Shown here: piece after piece, positions 1-11,119 of the stretch | How positions within the stretch are numbered: position 1 is the stretch's first letter | Layout of the letters: every line of letters begins with the position of its first letter | Source: Acanthaster planci | Taxonomy: Eukaryota; Echinodermata; Asteroidea; Valvatida; Acanthasteridae | DNA length: 46,213 nucleotides | Assembly (NCBI RefSeq): GCF_001949145.1 | Contig: NW_019091405.1 | Coordinates: 855,219 to 901,431 of the forward strand | Direction: 5' to 3' | The notes under the pieces: model-generated | Database searches by the model: none | What the model was told of the DNA's origin: nothing | What the model saw: the letters and a program-made list of their open reading frames with translations, nothing else | Made by a program: the position numbers and the translations under genes

Positions 1-163
1 CCATACGTCTCGAACCTGTACTTAGGCGCTCACCTGGACTTCGCGGACAGTCCCAGCCGCAGAGCTTTCCCGGTCGGCTAAGGTACTGCTGGTATTTGAC
101 GGGGTGAATTAGAGTCTCTTATAGCTACTGACTGACAGCAAGCGTTGCGAAAATAAAAAAAAA

Positions 164-233
164 GCCATGCCTGTCCGGGATTCGAACCCATCCTCCAATG
201 ATCTGATAACCGTGAGCTTAACCACTCGGCCAT
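164..233 (-). repeat. tRNA(Leu/Ser)-like SINE head or pseudogene
   Basis: The minus strand reads ATGGCCGAGTGGTTAAG (A box) and GGGTTCGAATCCC (B box) at tRNA spacing. The acceptor strands do not pair and the T stem has a mismatch, so a functional tRNA is unlikely. A poly-A/T tract (151-163) follows the 3' end, as in a retroposed copy. Confidence 0.6.
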
Positions 234-2044
234 TTCAGAGACATTGGCTCTCGGTGTTCAAATTAAGGAGATAACAAAATCATTAGCCTTACTGCACAGA
301 ACGTTGCTGTGTAAAGACTGAGTGATTAAAACGCCACGTGCAGCAAGTAGCAAAAATGCACATTAACACAAACAATGGTCGTCAACGTTAAAATGTTCTC
401 CTTAGTTTTAAATGAACACGCATCAATATGGGCAAGTCCCCGGACCACGGCTATACACCTGTCTACATGTCCGAACTCTTTCATAGTATATTATGTGAAC
501 GACACGCCACTTTTGCTCTTTTGGGGGGGGGCGTTGTCTCTCGTTTTCTTTACTAGCATAAAATGACAGCCGAAGATTGAATCAGGACCCCAATAGTTTT
601 GCTAACATGTTGTGTTGGGTGGTGGATCTTATGTGTGGTGTAAAGCTCTTCAGACACGTCCTGAGAATAAGAGAAACTTTTTACTGTAACAGAAGATTCC
701 ACCTCAGCTCAGTCCCGACACCCCAGCTGAAATACTGAGACAAATGATAAATTTGTATAACTGTTTTACTCTTGCTAAGGCTGACAGTCACCGACTCTAC
801 TTAACAAGCGTTTCGTTACTTACAGCGAATAAAATACACCCTATATCAATCAAACCTGTTCCTAAATACGGTTTTATAAGACATTTGAAATCCTTTAGAT
901 ATAATTCATTAAAGTAAACCTCAGAGACAAAACCTTGTCTCGTGATTCTATGGACAAAAACTCTGGGAAATTCCTGTCCGACCCCCGATGGCGATCAAGC
1001 ATATCCGGTTCAAGGGCTACTACGGATGTCACTTGAAATCATTATTAAAACATGTTAATTCTATACATCTTGTGACCTAAAAAAATAGAACATTGTGACG
1101 TGGTGACTGCGAATGCCACTCCCCTGCATTCCAATGCCTTATTTAGCCACACCCTGCTCCCGCTTCACTGCACACCCACTTGGCATATCAACCAGCTTCT
1201 CAACAGCTTGGTCTCACCCTTGCAATCAGAAAGTAATTCTCTTTCTATGTATACATGTCAAGAGAAATTGTAATTCTTCATACAGATGTGGTTAAACAAG
1301 CACTTTTCCTGTCATATTATAATTCATTTTCAACAACGAGGCCTTCAGTTGTATTTTCATTCTTGTGAAATATTGATGTGAATACGTCAGTGTGCTTCTT
1401 CGTATTAATGCACTTGCATTTTCTCATCAGTCACTTTTTTACAGTTCAGTGTTACATTGAGGCTTTCTTTCCGCGAGATGGCGTCACAGTTGCGCTCATG
1501 AATATGGATATACTTGTTAGCATGAAAGCAAAAAAGGCAACGAAACAATCTTTGAAAAACTAAAACGGAAGTTGGAATTAAGGGTATCTGAGACAGAATG
1601 TTGCATTTTGAAGGTTTTCATTAAAACAGACTGATTGCAGCTATCCTTTAAATAAAAACTTGCAAACTCAGAGTGTCAAATGTTAATCGGATAAAGATGA
1701 AAGATGTTTGTCGGTGAATATTCACACTTTATTTATATATCATATGATTACGCCATCCTTTATACCATTTCACATAGGGGCCTATGTCAGTCTGAGTACA
1801 AGCCAGTGTTGGGAGAAAAGGTTTTGATCCTCAAGACCAAGACTTTGACCTGCAAGCTTAAAGACCAAGGACTAATCCAAGGCTTAACCCTCAAGGTCAA
1901 GGCCCTGAAGTGTAAAGATAAAAGCTGTCACATTATAACGAACCATGACTTAACCATCGTCGAAGGTTGGTAGGTATTCCCAGTGTCGGCATATTTGCAA
2001 ATCTGTGACAGAAGTACAATGGGTACTGCATGACGTTTCTCTTG

Positions 2045-2175
2045 GCGCCTCCAAGAGTTTGCAACGAGTTGATCAATCACAGTGCGCGAAATCGTCGACC
2101 CTTTCCAAACGCACGTCGGGTCGACAGATTTCGCGCACTGTGGTTGGTCAACGCTTTACAAACTCTTGGAGGCGC
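2045..2175. mobile_element. foldback/MITE-like element A
   Basis: Two arms of about 57 nt (2045-2101 and 2118-2175), starting GCGCCTCCAAGAGTTTG and converging on GTCGACCC/GGGTCGAC, are near-perfect inverted repeats around a 16-nt loop. No coding capacity. Confidence 0.8.
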
Positions 2176-2682
2176 TCTATTGTGAAACGGCCGTATTAGA
2201 TCACGGCTTGAAAAATGAGGTAATTCTAATCAGCATAACATCAATTCCTGAGTTTAGTATTCTCCGAAACTTGATCACTAGTCCACACTATACATATCAA
2301 TATGATGATGTTCTACAATCCTGCCAAAATTAGTGCGACACACATGTACATGCGTGTTTACCCTCCCCATGGCCCCCAATCCCACGTTCAATGTTGTCAT
2401 TTCGAGCTGGAGCACAGGCCGCGCATCGACATCCAACATTGAGGGGGGGGGCCTGGGCCCAACGAGATTTGGCCAGGATTGTAGCTTGACCTCATCCTTT
2501 CACACTACAGATCTCTTGACTACAGATCAATTGGATTTTACCATTTTTTCCCACTAATTTCAGATCTGATTTTTAGGCCCCACGTTTCCTTTATAGGACA
2601 GTCTGTCGGACAAAGTGATTATGCACTTTGTTAAAACTACTGCTATCTTTATGACGAGTTTGTAGTAGGTTGTTTCTGGTGT

Positions 2683-2757
2683 TGTTGTTGTTTGTTGTTG
2701 TCGTTGTTGTTGTCGTTGTTGTTGTCGTTATTGTCGTTGTCATTGTTGTTGTTGTCT
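2683..2757 (+). repeat. GTT/GTC microsatellite
   Basis: Imperfect (GTT)n with regular GTC variants. It lies about 20 bp downstream (minus sense) of the donor of protease exon 2. Confidence 0.9.
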
Positions 2758-2773
2758 TTATTCGAAAACCTAC

Positions 2774-2905
2774 CATCTGTAGAGCGTCGTCAGTCATTCC
2801 AGCAGCAAAGCCTCTGAAAGCCGCATCGCGATATTTCATGGTGACTGTAATGCCGTCATTTGTCACCAAATTACCCAGAAAGTCGTCCACATCTTGACTC
2901 CCGGC
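2774..2905 (-). CDS. protease exon 2: core of I9 prodomain
   Basis: Acceptor tctttcag|GCC at 2906 and donor ATG|gtaggt at 2774 give 44 codons in phase 0 at both ends. The FRGFAAGM block matches the second half of the I9 fold. A GTT/GTC-rich microsatellite begins about 20 bp past the donor. Confidence 0.72.
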
Positions 2906-3915
2906 CTGAAAGAAAATTCCAGTAGTTACTTATTTTTTGGGTAAACACATGGATCGCTGTCACTGGATTAAGAACGGTGAATAAACAGGAAAAAATTTGA
3001 AACATTTTTGACCACTGTAGATCGTCTCTGCTATCGCTGGCTGGGTTGGTGGCGTGATGGCGGTGATAGCAAGTGTTCTCATTTGTGCCTTTAAAATCTT
3101 ATTATGTACAGTGATTTTGAAATATTTAAATTAAGATGGAATAAGGGTTTGAAGAATTAAATAAATAATGAATGCTAAAAGATGGAAATATGGTTAATAA
3201 CCTTTTGCCATCCCCTACCTGATTCAGGCATAAGAAGAGCCACAGTATCAGCTTGGGGGGGCACATCACAAGAACAAAATACAGCTTTTCACTAATAGGG
3301 GAAGCTTCCCGCCAGGGATCCCGACCCCCTCGGGCATTAAACATTGATATCAGTGCATTTATGTGGTTACGCATCACCGATTTCCTTCATAATCTTGAAA
3401 GAGTACATAAATAGCCGGTACTTACTTTGGATAATCTATAACATCAATAACATGTAAATGAGCCATGACGACACATTTTACGTTCGCATGGTGACTCAAC
3501 TAAAAATGAGCAATAAGGTTTTGCTCCGAAGAAAATTCAAAGTTTGTACTGTGTATGGCCTCCATGATGGGCCCTCAATTGGCTTGTCCCGATGTCCTGA
3601 CATTTGCCAGAACCATTTCCTTGGAAAGACGAACCCTCTTCTATAGAAGACTTTTTTGGCGGATCAACTTGATATATCATAATTTATGTAAGTCTTGAAA
3701 GCCACACGTCAGCTGAATGTACATGTACTTGACTTCCGTCCTTATAGTGTTTAACCCAAAATGAGTGGGGCAGCAGAGGGCCACGGGACGCATCTACGTA
3801 CCTTAAGGGCGACTATGTATCGTCCCTCTCTCTCGTCTGTTGCTGGAGTGTAGAGTGGAGCAAGGTCAAGTTCAGCTGCCGCCATACAGGCAACAGACAG
3901 CAGGAGAACGATCAT
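2774..3915 (-). CDS. secreted subtilisin (S8)/proteinase K-like protease, 5' part only (2 coding exons)
   Basis: Two exons join in phase 0: 3915-3802 (38 codons) and 2905-2774 (44 codons). The first gives a hydrophobic signal peptide (residues 1-14, ending MAAA) and then the start of an I9 propeptide-inhibitor domain (GRYIVALK, residues 31-38). The second continues that domain (AGSQDVDDFL at 39-48 and YRDAAFRGFAAGM at 63-75). The order signal peptide, YIVxLK, then Y-R-x-A-x-x-GFAA is typical of the prodomain of proteinase K/subtilisin-like peptidases, which folds the enzyme, inhibits it and is then cleaved off. By family knowledge the mature product is a secreted endopeptidase. No catalytic Asp, His or Ser block was found to the left, so the catalytic exons should lie beyond position 1. 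The gene is divergent from CINP. The family call is fairly sure; the subfamily (proteinase K-like or PCSK9-like) cannot be decided. Confidence 0.72.
3802..3915 (-). CDS. protease exon 1: signal peptide and start of I9 prodomain
   Basis: The ATG is at 3915-3913 on the minus strand. The first 14 residues (MIVLLLSVACMAAA) form a good signal peptide with small residues at the expected cleavage point. The exon ends at a CTTAAG|gtacgt donor, phase 0. It was picked out by its signal peptide and the YIVALK block rather than by length. Confidence 0.72.
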
Positions 3916-4762
3916 TTCTGCAACCTGGAAAGCTCTCTGTTGCGTATACTATGCGACAAGTGTGCTTGGTAACTTGCTTTCGTGACAGTAAAAAGATTGC
4001 AGGATGGATAGGTCAAGGTTCGGTTTGGACTGTAAATGAACAATAAAATTATTACTTTTTTCTAATAAAAAACGTCAGGTGTAGAATATATAAATTCGCA
4101 CTTCAAAAAAATAGTAAAAAGTCGGACTTGCTTGTCAGTGTGGCGTGTTTACGAGTGGCTAGAGGAGCCACTAGAAATTTAACCAAAAATCCTGTCGGGA
4201 TACTCAACAGGGGTGAGACACTCATGCATGTTTTTCTGTAGAGTGATTGCAAAACCGTCATTTATCTGCACACTGTAAAAACAACACTTTTTGCACCCAC
4301 TTTTTAAAGACGCTTAGTAAGCCATGCCATGTTTATTGAAATGTGTTTGTTCAGCTTTTTGAAATCCGCTTAGCATTAAACATATTCCATAAAAAGACAT
4401 GCCGTGGGTTAAATGTGTTAAAAAAGTGGGTACAAAGTTTGCTCAGAAATGTGTTTAAACTCTCAAGGGCTTTTTCAGAGCTTGTGCTTGAAATGATCAA
4501 AGTCACTCTGTTTGAAGTTTTGGAAAATGACATGTGGGAAGTTGCCTTTTGATGTATCTTTGAATTGAGAATGTAGAACAGTCCCTTGGTTGTAATTTAT
4601 TTAGGCTAATAGATGAACACAATGCCACATCTTCTCTACGCGAGAACTTCGCTTGGAAGCAAGCAGCACTTCACTATACCTGGCCTGGGGGATAGAGGGC
4701 GCTTCAAATGCATAGCACATGTCCGTGCGTAGCCGGCCCAGGGCCTACGTCGTTGTGGTTTG
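3916..4762. promoter_or_regulatory. divergent intergenic region, protease / CINP
   Basis: 847 bp separate the two start codons. The first ~650 bp next to the protease are A+T-rich; the last ~100 bp before CINP are G+C-rich with CGs, suggesting a housekeeping-type CINP promoter. Whether the two genes share a promoter cannot be told. Confidence 0.5.
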
Positions 4763-4892
4763 ATGATGGCGAACTCTGCGAATGCTGGAAGTGAAAAGAG
4801 CCGGGGGAGAATCTCTAAGAAAAAGAAAAGGCAGTCGTCATCCCGTAGTCAAGCCAATTATGAAGGGTCGGGAGATGACCCGGAAGCTGAAC
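4763..4892 (+). CDS. CINP: CINP exon 1: basic N-terminal extension
   Basis: Two ATGs in tandem (4763 and 4766) start a 43-codon exon that ends GAA C|gtaagc (phase 1). It encodes a Ser/Lys/Arg-rich tail with KKKKR near residue 20, a possible nuclear localisation signal, then an acidic GSGDDPEAE stretch. The exon is inferred from the phase match with exon 2 and from lying in the right place; its sequence is not itself conserved, so it is less sure than exons 2-5. The context TGATGATGGCGAAC resembles a YY1 site over the start codon. Confidence 0.7.
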
Positions 4893-7800
4893 GTAAGCCC
4901 AGTATGAGTATTTAGTGTTACGACGAGATCATGAATCGATTGTCAGACCATGGTCAGACTTGATGAGGGGAAATCCCGCCTAGTACAGGGAGCCTGTACA
5001 TGTACATGTACGTACTCTAACGGTCACACAAAGCTAAATTGCCGTGTTAGCGGCGTTTCTCCAAGCTACTGAAGTTAGAACTAGCCCCAGACTAGTTCTA
5101 GCAATGCGGGTTATAATAATATCTGATTCCCGAAAGCTGAAAAAATTTTAAACTGCAGATTGATTGGAATAAGCATAGAGCAAGGAACAGAAGCATGGAC
5201 ATGATGGAGGTACATGTAGGAAAAGAGCACCATCATGCATGTGAAGCAAACCTTTTGGGGAAAATTCCATTCTGATTCATCGGCCTCTTTTTAAACATTT
5301 TTTAACCCTTACAATTTTAAAGGCCAACTCTAACGGTGCTAAGATTTCTCATATTTAAATCTTATTGAGAAGAGCCAAGTCTACTAAAATCAATATCTCC
5401 CTTGCATTTCAATACATACATGTTTTTATGTTAGTAAAACAATCTTTGTACCCATTTTTCCTGCGAGTCCAGTCCTGTATTGCAAAAATGGATGTGTGAT
5501 CACATCTCATTAGCATCTAATGAATATTGATTTCTGTGACATATTAGTACTGTGGAAAGGAAATACAGCATGCGCTTTAGGCATGCATAGCACGCGTAGC
5601 TGCGAACGACAGCATGAAGTTTAAGAATGCTCTCATTCTTCGGAAACTCAAAGAATTTCAACCCGGTTCTTTTGCAGAATTCATATGTATACACCCACCA
5701 GTGAGGGGCACAAACTCTCAACGAAAAAGAGACAATCTGGCCAGTAGACCTGGCACACAGATCGATCCCTGGTTCACAATGCACGCACATGTATCTCCAT
5801 GTTCATGTACATGTACGTTTGTAGCAGAACTAGTCTTGCCAGGGATACCAGTTTCATTGTTTTCTCCGGTATTGCACATGTTAGACAAATTTCATTTCTC
5901 AACAGCGCCACCAGCAGTCAGATTGTGGAAAATTTTCATAAAACTCGAAGACACAGTTCAAAAGTTTACAAAAATTACCAAAAAAATACAGACGCAATAC
6001 AGACATGAATTGGTAATAAATAGATAATTTATTACACACTGAACACAATAATAGTTTATTTTCAAAACTTTTAAAACTGTTGGAGTTGGTCTTTAAACTG
6101 GGGCAACAATGTATTTTGGGGGAGGGGGGTCTACAGATATGAAAGGCAGTTTAGTATTAACTAAGGGGGGACAAGTTTGAAAGAAGAAAAGAAAAAAAGA
6201 AAAGATTTCCCTGTGTTCTTATTCCTCCATATTTATACTATATCTGTGGTCATTATGGCGGCCTTTCACCTGTGGTTGATCGCATAGGCATAGAATAGTG
6301 CTCAAAATCATCCTAGATTTATCTCAAGACGTAGACAGAGCATTCAGCTTCTTACAATTTCAAATGAATAGCAGGTTAAGTTTTTTATAGATTAGTCTAT
6401 AAACAAGTATTACATACTCCTGGGAAAGTGGCCCATGAGTATGAAATGTTTTCCAAGGAAATAAACAAATTCATAACCGTACAACTTAAGGGGGAAGATT
6501 GGGGTCAAGAGAAACTTGAGAGGGGGAAGGGGCAGATGTCTCCCATTGCTTCCTGGGGAATTTAATAATCAAGGGGTACTTACATGTAAGCCAGAGACAT
6601 GCCAGAGGTGTAAATTTGTGTTCAAGAGTTGGATGAGGGGATGATGAAGGCATTTCTAGAAATTCCTAGCCCTGCATCTTGAAGGTTGCTAATTTCTTTC
6701 CTGAGTTAAAAGCAGCCACCCTTGCTGCCATTTACTTGTACTCGGGGGACAAGAGGCAGCACGCTTTCTCCATGTGTCTTTTCATTGTACTGCTTTTGCA
6801 GTCGTGGTGGTCACTGTCCCAACCAAGTCACCGTCAGCTCCCTTGCAAGGCAGCGCCCGGATCATCAAAGACCACTGCGCTGACTGGCACAACTACATCG
6901 ACAAGTGGATTGGGCTGAACGAAAAGGGTCTGGCAGTGGTGAAGCAGATAGTCACTGCCAAGCTTCAGGCACAGTGAGTGGCTGACTACAGCCTTGGTCT
7001 TTCTTGCATGGTTGGACGGGCCTAGCTTTGGCGAGTGGTGTAGCCCAAATTTGACCCAAATGGTTTGTGTACCAGATGAGGGTCATTGGAGGGAAAGGGT
7101 CTATACAGTGTTTTCTTTTGTACCACCTGTCACTTCGAGGTTTTTTTTTACTCAAATGTAGCGAATCTTCAGAGGTTGCTACCATGACAGAAAAGGCCAC
7201 CAATGTGGAAACGGATTCCCATGTTGCCACGGCTACGCACATGCCAGAAGGACTGGACGACCTCTGTGTTGAACTGACGAGCATCTACATTTCAATGGTA
7301 GGCTCCAGAAATTTGCCTTTCTGATTGCCCCGTTGAATTAGCTTGTCAGATGTTAGCCTCTGAAATGTCTTCAATGTCCTCATCCTCAGTAAGAAAGAGG
7401 GTTTGGAAATGGCAATGTCCAACTGGGCTGTAGGCTACACGTACATGCATGAACACTGAACTGAATAGGCCACTTTGTAATGTAGCAAAGGTTCATCTAG
7501 TTTGAGCTGACACCATCGGAGAGTGTTTGATGCACTATGCCTGGTTGTGCATGCGATTTTATGCATGTTTTCTAAATAGGGCAGTGCATGTATAGGCCTA
7601 TTCGCCCAATTGTGAAATTTCAGTCTGTTATATACATGTAGATGAGTCACTCATTTACTGACGCATGTTGCCTGTTTGTTGTAGTGCAGGCACTTGATAC
7701 ACAAGTCTTGACAATGTTATAATCTTGTTACAAAAGTGGCCCCCATGATTAGAGGCATGTACATGCATTGCCGTGTCTGAATTACTTGGCTGTGGCTTGA

Positions 7801-8817
7801 AATTACACAAAACTCTATCTGAAGTGGTTGCAGCCACAGCCTTAGGCTCATGCATGTGTATGTGAACCAGGAGAGGTGAATAGACTGTACCCAGTCTGTC
7901 AATATTGTCATTAGACTACTTGTAAGGCTAAGTAATAGTTGAGGCAGGAACCAGAGCAGTTAGCCCAGTCCTTTTGTTCACTGGCAGACGGAGCTGTCAA
8001 TTTGAAAAAGAAAGGAAAGAGCTGTATGTCTCATTATTAAGTCGAAAGCAGCATGTATGAAACTGGCTAGAAGATGCCAAATAAACAGGCAGGTGTCATG
8101 GGTTGCGTTTGGACAAGAATTACCATAAAATACTGAGAGAAATAAAACATGTTTTCACAAACCATTCCATGGTTCTTGTCAGCCTGAAAAAAAGAATGAA
8201 TTACTTGTCTCTGAATGTTTGTCAGGAGAAACTCGTCCATAAAATGGCAGCCATCACTAAGCATCTCCAAGGCGTCAGTGAAATGGAGAGAAACTTTTCT
8301 GAATCAGGGGGAGAGCAGCCTTTTTTCCAAACATGGCCAGTTCATCTATTTTGTGAGTTGATCAAATTATTTCTTTTTGTGTTTTGGAACATCTTCATGA
8401 CGGTAAGCTGAACTTAGCTTCCAAAAATTCATTGCCTCAACATACAAAAATGAGTTTGACGTCCACCTGAGCTCCAAAAAGATGTAGTGTATAGGATCCA
8501 AGATATGTTTGTGATTCATTTCCTTGGACCAGTTACATTATTTGAAATCTGTTCAATAAACAAGTACATGCAGTTGAGGTATCAACAATGATTGAACATA
8601 GTTTTGCATTCCTTGTGCAGGGGAAACTTCTTCACGTCTAGGGAACATGTACGCCAAGGAACTATCACTCAAGAAGGCCATTGTGGAGGATGTTGCACAT
8701 ACTAGCAGCCGGGATGTGCTCATGACCTACACCTCAGCATGGCTACACCAGCCTTACATCGATGACGAGGCCACCGTGATTCTAGAGAGCATGCTGCGAG
8801 AAACGGGCCACAGGTGA
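4763..8817 (+). CDS. CINP: CINP orthologue, cyclin-dependent kinase 2-interacting protein (5 exons, 253 aa)
   Basis: Exons 4763-4892, 6802-6973, 7162-7297, 8226-8352 and 8621-8817 splice at GT-AG sites in phases 1, 2, 0 and 1, giving a 762-nt reading frame ending in TGA. CINP hallmarks are clear: SARIIKDHCADWHNYIDKW (61-79), LDDLCVEL in exon 3, QPFFQTWPVHLF (177-188), then MYAKELSLKK and AWLHQPY...LESMLRETGHR at the C-terminus. The human protein (about 212 aa) ends within a couple of residues of the same point. CINP binds CDK2/CDC7 complexes and ATRIP in replication and ATR signalling, and is a subunit of the SPATA5-SPATA5L1-C1orf109-CINP AAA-ATPase complex used in 60S ribosome maturation and replisome turnover (family knowledge). 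Here the N-terminus is longer and very basic. The predicted fold is mostly helical, with no membrane segment. Confidence 0.93.
4893..6801 (+). other. CINP: CINP intron 1
   Basis: 1909-bp intron containing ACATGTAC palindrome runs (4995-5014, 5793-5818) and the inverted-repeat-ended insertion at 5315-6097. No exon seen. Confidence 0.7.
5315..6097. mobile_element. non-autonomous element with terminal inverted repeats in CINP intron 1
   Basis: Left end TTTTAAAGGCCAACTCTAAC and right end (complement) TTTAAAGACCAACTCCAAC match over about 20 bp with few mismatches and bound 783 bp. The interior has one 137-codon open frame with no recognisable domain. Confidence 0.55.
6802..6973 (+). CDS. CINP: CINP exon 2
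   Basis: Acceptor ctgcttttgcag and donor GGCACA|gtgagt. It carries the most conserved CINP block (residues 61-79, DWHN followed by KW). Entry phase 1 matches exon 1 and exit phase 2 matches exon 3. Confidence 0.92.
7162..7297 (+). CDS. CINP: CINP exon 3
   Basis: Acceptor caaatgtag and donor TCAATG|gtaggc. A variable Thr/Glu-rich start leads into a helical MPEGLDDLCVELTSIYISM segment, matching the CINP LEKLCEEL-type helix. Exit phase is 0. Confidence 0.88.
8226..8352 (+). CDS. CINP: CINP exon 4
   Basis: Acceptor gtttgtcag and donor CTATTTT|gtgagt. It encodes EKLVHKMAAITKHL (147-160) and the FxTWP motif (180-184). Although the frame stays open past the donor, the alignment to the CINP family and the phase-1 join to exon 5 (completing Trp189) fix this end. 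Confidence 0.9.
8621..8817 (+). CDS. CINP: CINP exon 5 (last) with stop
   Basis: Acceptor ccttgtgcag. It encodes WETSSRLGNMYAKEL, a conserved AWLHQPYID block and the terminal ESMLRETGHR, followed by TGA at 8815-8817. The C-terminus falls where CINP proteins normally end. Confidence 0.93.
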
Positions 8818-8929
8818 CAAGCTGTACCAACAGAACTCAGACCTCAGACTGCCTGATCATCATTGGAAAAGGCACTTGGATTGCGTAAGCAGCTGTGTTG
8901 TACTAGTGGATTTTCAATCCTGAGTGTCA

Positions 8930-9052
8930 AGTCACAGCAGTTTCTCAACACCAGTGCAAACCGGTTCCTCGCAAGTCGGACACTGTCTGTCTCAGTGCAA
9001 ACAGGTTCATGAAGACAGTCACAGCAGTTTCTGAACATCAGTGCAAACTGGT
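8930..9052 (+). repeat. 36-bp direct duplication in CINP 3' region
   Basis: 8930-8965 and 9017-9052 share AGTCACAGCAGTTTCT followed by AACAYCAGTGCAAACYGGT with about three differences; a partial third copy (CAGTGCAAACAGGTTC) lies between, near 8993. Confidence 0.8.
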
Positions 9053-10927
9053 ACAGTAGTTTATTGGCACTCCCAGGATTTGTCAAGGGGGCAGGTGTTG
9101 AGGGCTTGGACTGGAATTAATCCCCTTTCAAGATAACCCTGGATGGTCAAGCCCCACCCACACCCACACCCCCACCCTCAGTTGCACCACGGGGGACTTA
9201 CATATGTACAGCTCAATAAGAGCCAGTAATTGAAGTTGCAGGTGTATATTGTATCTTCATTTTTCAGAAAGTAAAAACAGAAAACAAAACTGACCACACT
9301 GGGGGGAGGGGCTTAAGCTTTCCCTTTGGTGCACCACACCAGTACAAACCGGTCCCGCATGAGTTGGATTCAAGCCCCTGGATACCCAACATACACAGAT
9401 CTGCAGCTTTCCAAGTTCTCCTCTTGGAATTGGAATTGAGAAAAATAAATAGGGAGTGTGGACTCGTTGTGGAAGCTAGCACTGAACTACCTTCGTCTGT
9501 CGGAATTCTCTTTGCACATGACACGTACAAGATACTAGTAAAGATATCCTGTGCCGTCTTTATACCATGTGCCACTTCAGGGTTGTGCAAGTTGCTTCTT
9601 GTCCTATCCCAGTTCTGAGAGATGACAAATCATGCAGTGCCTACCAGATATGTGTAGTTGATCACACAATCATGACAATACAACTCGAAAGATTGTGGTA
9701 CATGTATGTCACCAAGACTTAGGAGAAAATAAACACAAAAGTGAAGACTTCAGAAAGACTGATGGAATAACTCAACATTCTATTGATTTTAAAAGTGTTT
9801 CAGCAATCCCAGCTTTAATGCATTCGTCGCCAGAGTTTACAGTGCATAGGGATACAGTAGTGACATGCTTAGTAGATCAAATATCTTTGAAAGTTTCCTA
9901 GTCATCCATGGGACATGAACCATAAGCCATTTCCTTTAACAAAACTAATTAAGAAAGACTGCACAGTTCAATATGGAGCTTGAGGAAAACCTCAAGGTTT
10001 ATCAGGGGTTTTGTGGGGCACCTGGGGTAAAACCTTGAGTTCACCCTTGTGTAATCTTCCTTTTGTCTAGATAACATGGTCAGAATTATGCACCTTTTGC
10101 ACGGGACGCGCTGAGCTATTTTCTGTAGGAATGTACGGTTTCCCGGAGTGCACCAGACACCCACTGAGGGGGTGTTGGAGGCAGATACATGTATGCATGT
10201 ATTTCACTCCTTCGTTCCAACAATGCTGTTACTGCATAAAAGGGCAAACAGAACACAAGACAATGTCTCGTATCTTCAAGACTTCAAAATAAAAATGTCA
10301 CTTAAGTCACAGCGTTACTTCCAGAGAACACCTGTACTGAACACATCTGACTTAGTTTGAAAACAAAATGTTTATTCAGTAGCAAATAAATTTCTAGTAT
10401 GAATGGACGCTAATTGGGCGCTAATCATACTGTGGGAATGACAGAGGTACACCTTGCTACAATGTTCCTACATGTTCCTAAAAATTTCTGAAAATCATGA
10501 AACACAGGAAACACTGCCGGGGGACCTCTGCAAGGTATTTTGCGTCAAATGATACACCTGTTGGAACAAAACTGAGTTAACATATGAAAATAAGTTCACA
10601 TTTCAGAATGCCGATGATTTTGTACAATGGAAATTTCTGGTACAAATGTTTAAACACTTTCATTTGTTTACAGTTCTGTAAGATCTTTTGATCTTATTAA
10701 TGGAATTACAAATTGCATTTTCCCATTTTTAACAGGATATTGAATTATTGCAGTCATAAAAGCCCAGGACAATTTTACACAGCGCCCAGAAAATTATGCC
10801 CAAACCAGTGCTACCACATGCGAACCTGTTTTATTTCTTTCTATCCAAATGCACTGTGGGATTATAGGGTCTTGATTTTAAAAAAATTGCAGTTGAGACC
10901 AACATGAAACCCAACAAGACCATTGTC

Positions 10928-11119
10928 AGGGTTTTTCCCACTACTAGACTTTGTCTCTAGCTTTGTGAAATTGATCTCCGAGTGAAGGCTTGCCATGATC
11001 AAACTAAATAGAAATACTTATTTTTTTTTTAACTCTATCGTCTGACTTACTATAGAGTCGACACCTTAAAAGTTTAGGGTTGAAATCAAGCGAAAACAAT
11101 GTGTGCTGGGAAAAACCCT
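10928..11119. mobile_element. small MITE-like element
   Basis: AGGGTTTTTCCCA (10928-10940) and TGGGAAAAACCCT (11107-11119) are perfect 13-bp inverted ends of a 192-bp, non-coding, A+T-rich segment. Flanks CATTG and CAATG extend the symmetry. Confidence 0.55.

Larger units (their letters stand above)
1..2590. other. left-end region: presumed protease intron or flank
   Basis: No exon could be supported here. It holds the tRNA-like copy at 164-233, a stretch of AAGACCAAG/CAAGGTCAAGG-type degenerate repeats around 1815-1910, and the foldback at 2045-2175. Confidence 0.5.

Noticed and set aside
30-82. possible minus-strand exon between a cag acceptor and a CCAG|gtgagc donor
   Set aside because: Good splice-like ends and higher G+C, but none of its frames resembles the S8 protease sequence expected after the prodomain.
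164-233. functional tRNA-Leu/Ser
   Set aside because: A and B boxes are present but the acceptor stem does not pair.
2683-2757. CRISPR-like or tandem functional array
   Set aside because: A simple trinucleotide microsatellite without spacers, in an animal genome.
4995-5014. specific regulatory operator
   Set aside because: The same palindrome recurs throughout non-coding DNA here, so a gene-specific site is not supported.
5614-6027. 137-codon open frame in CINP intron 1
   Set aside because: Lies wholly inside an inverted-repeat-ended insertion and has no recognisable domain or coding signature.
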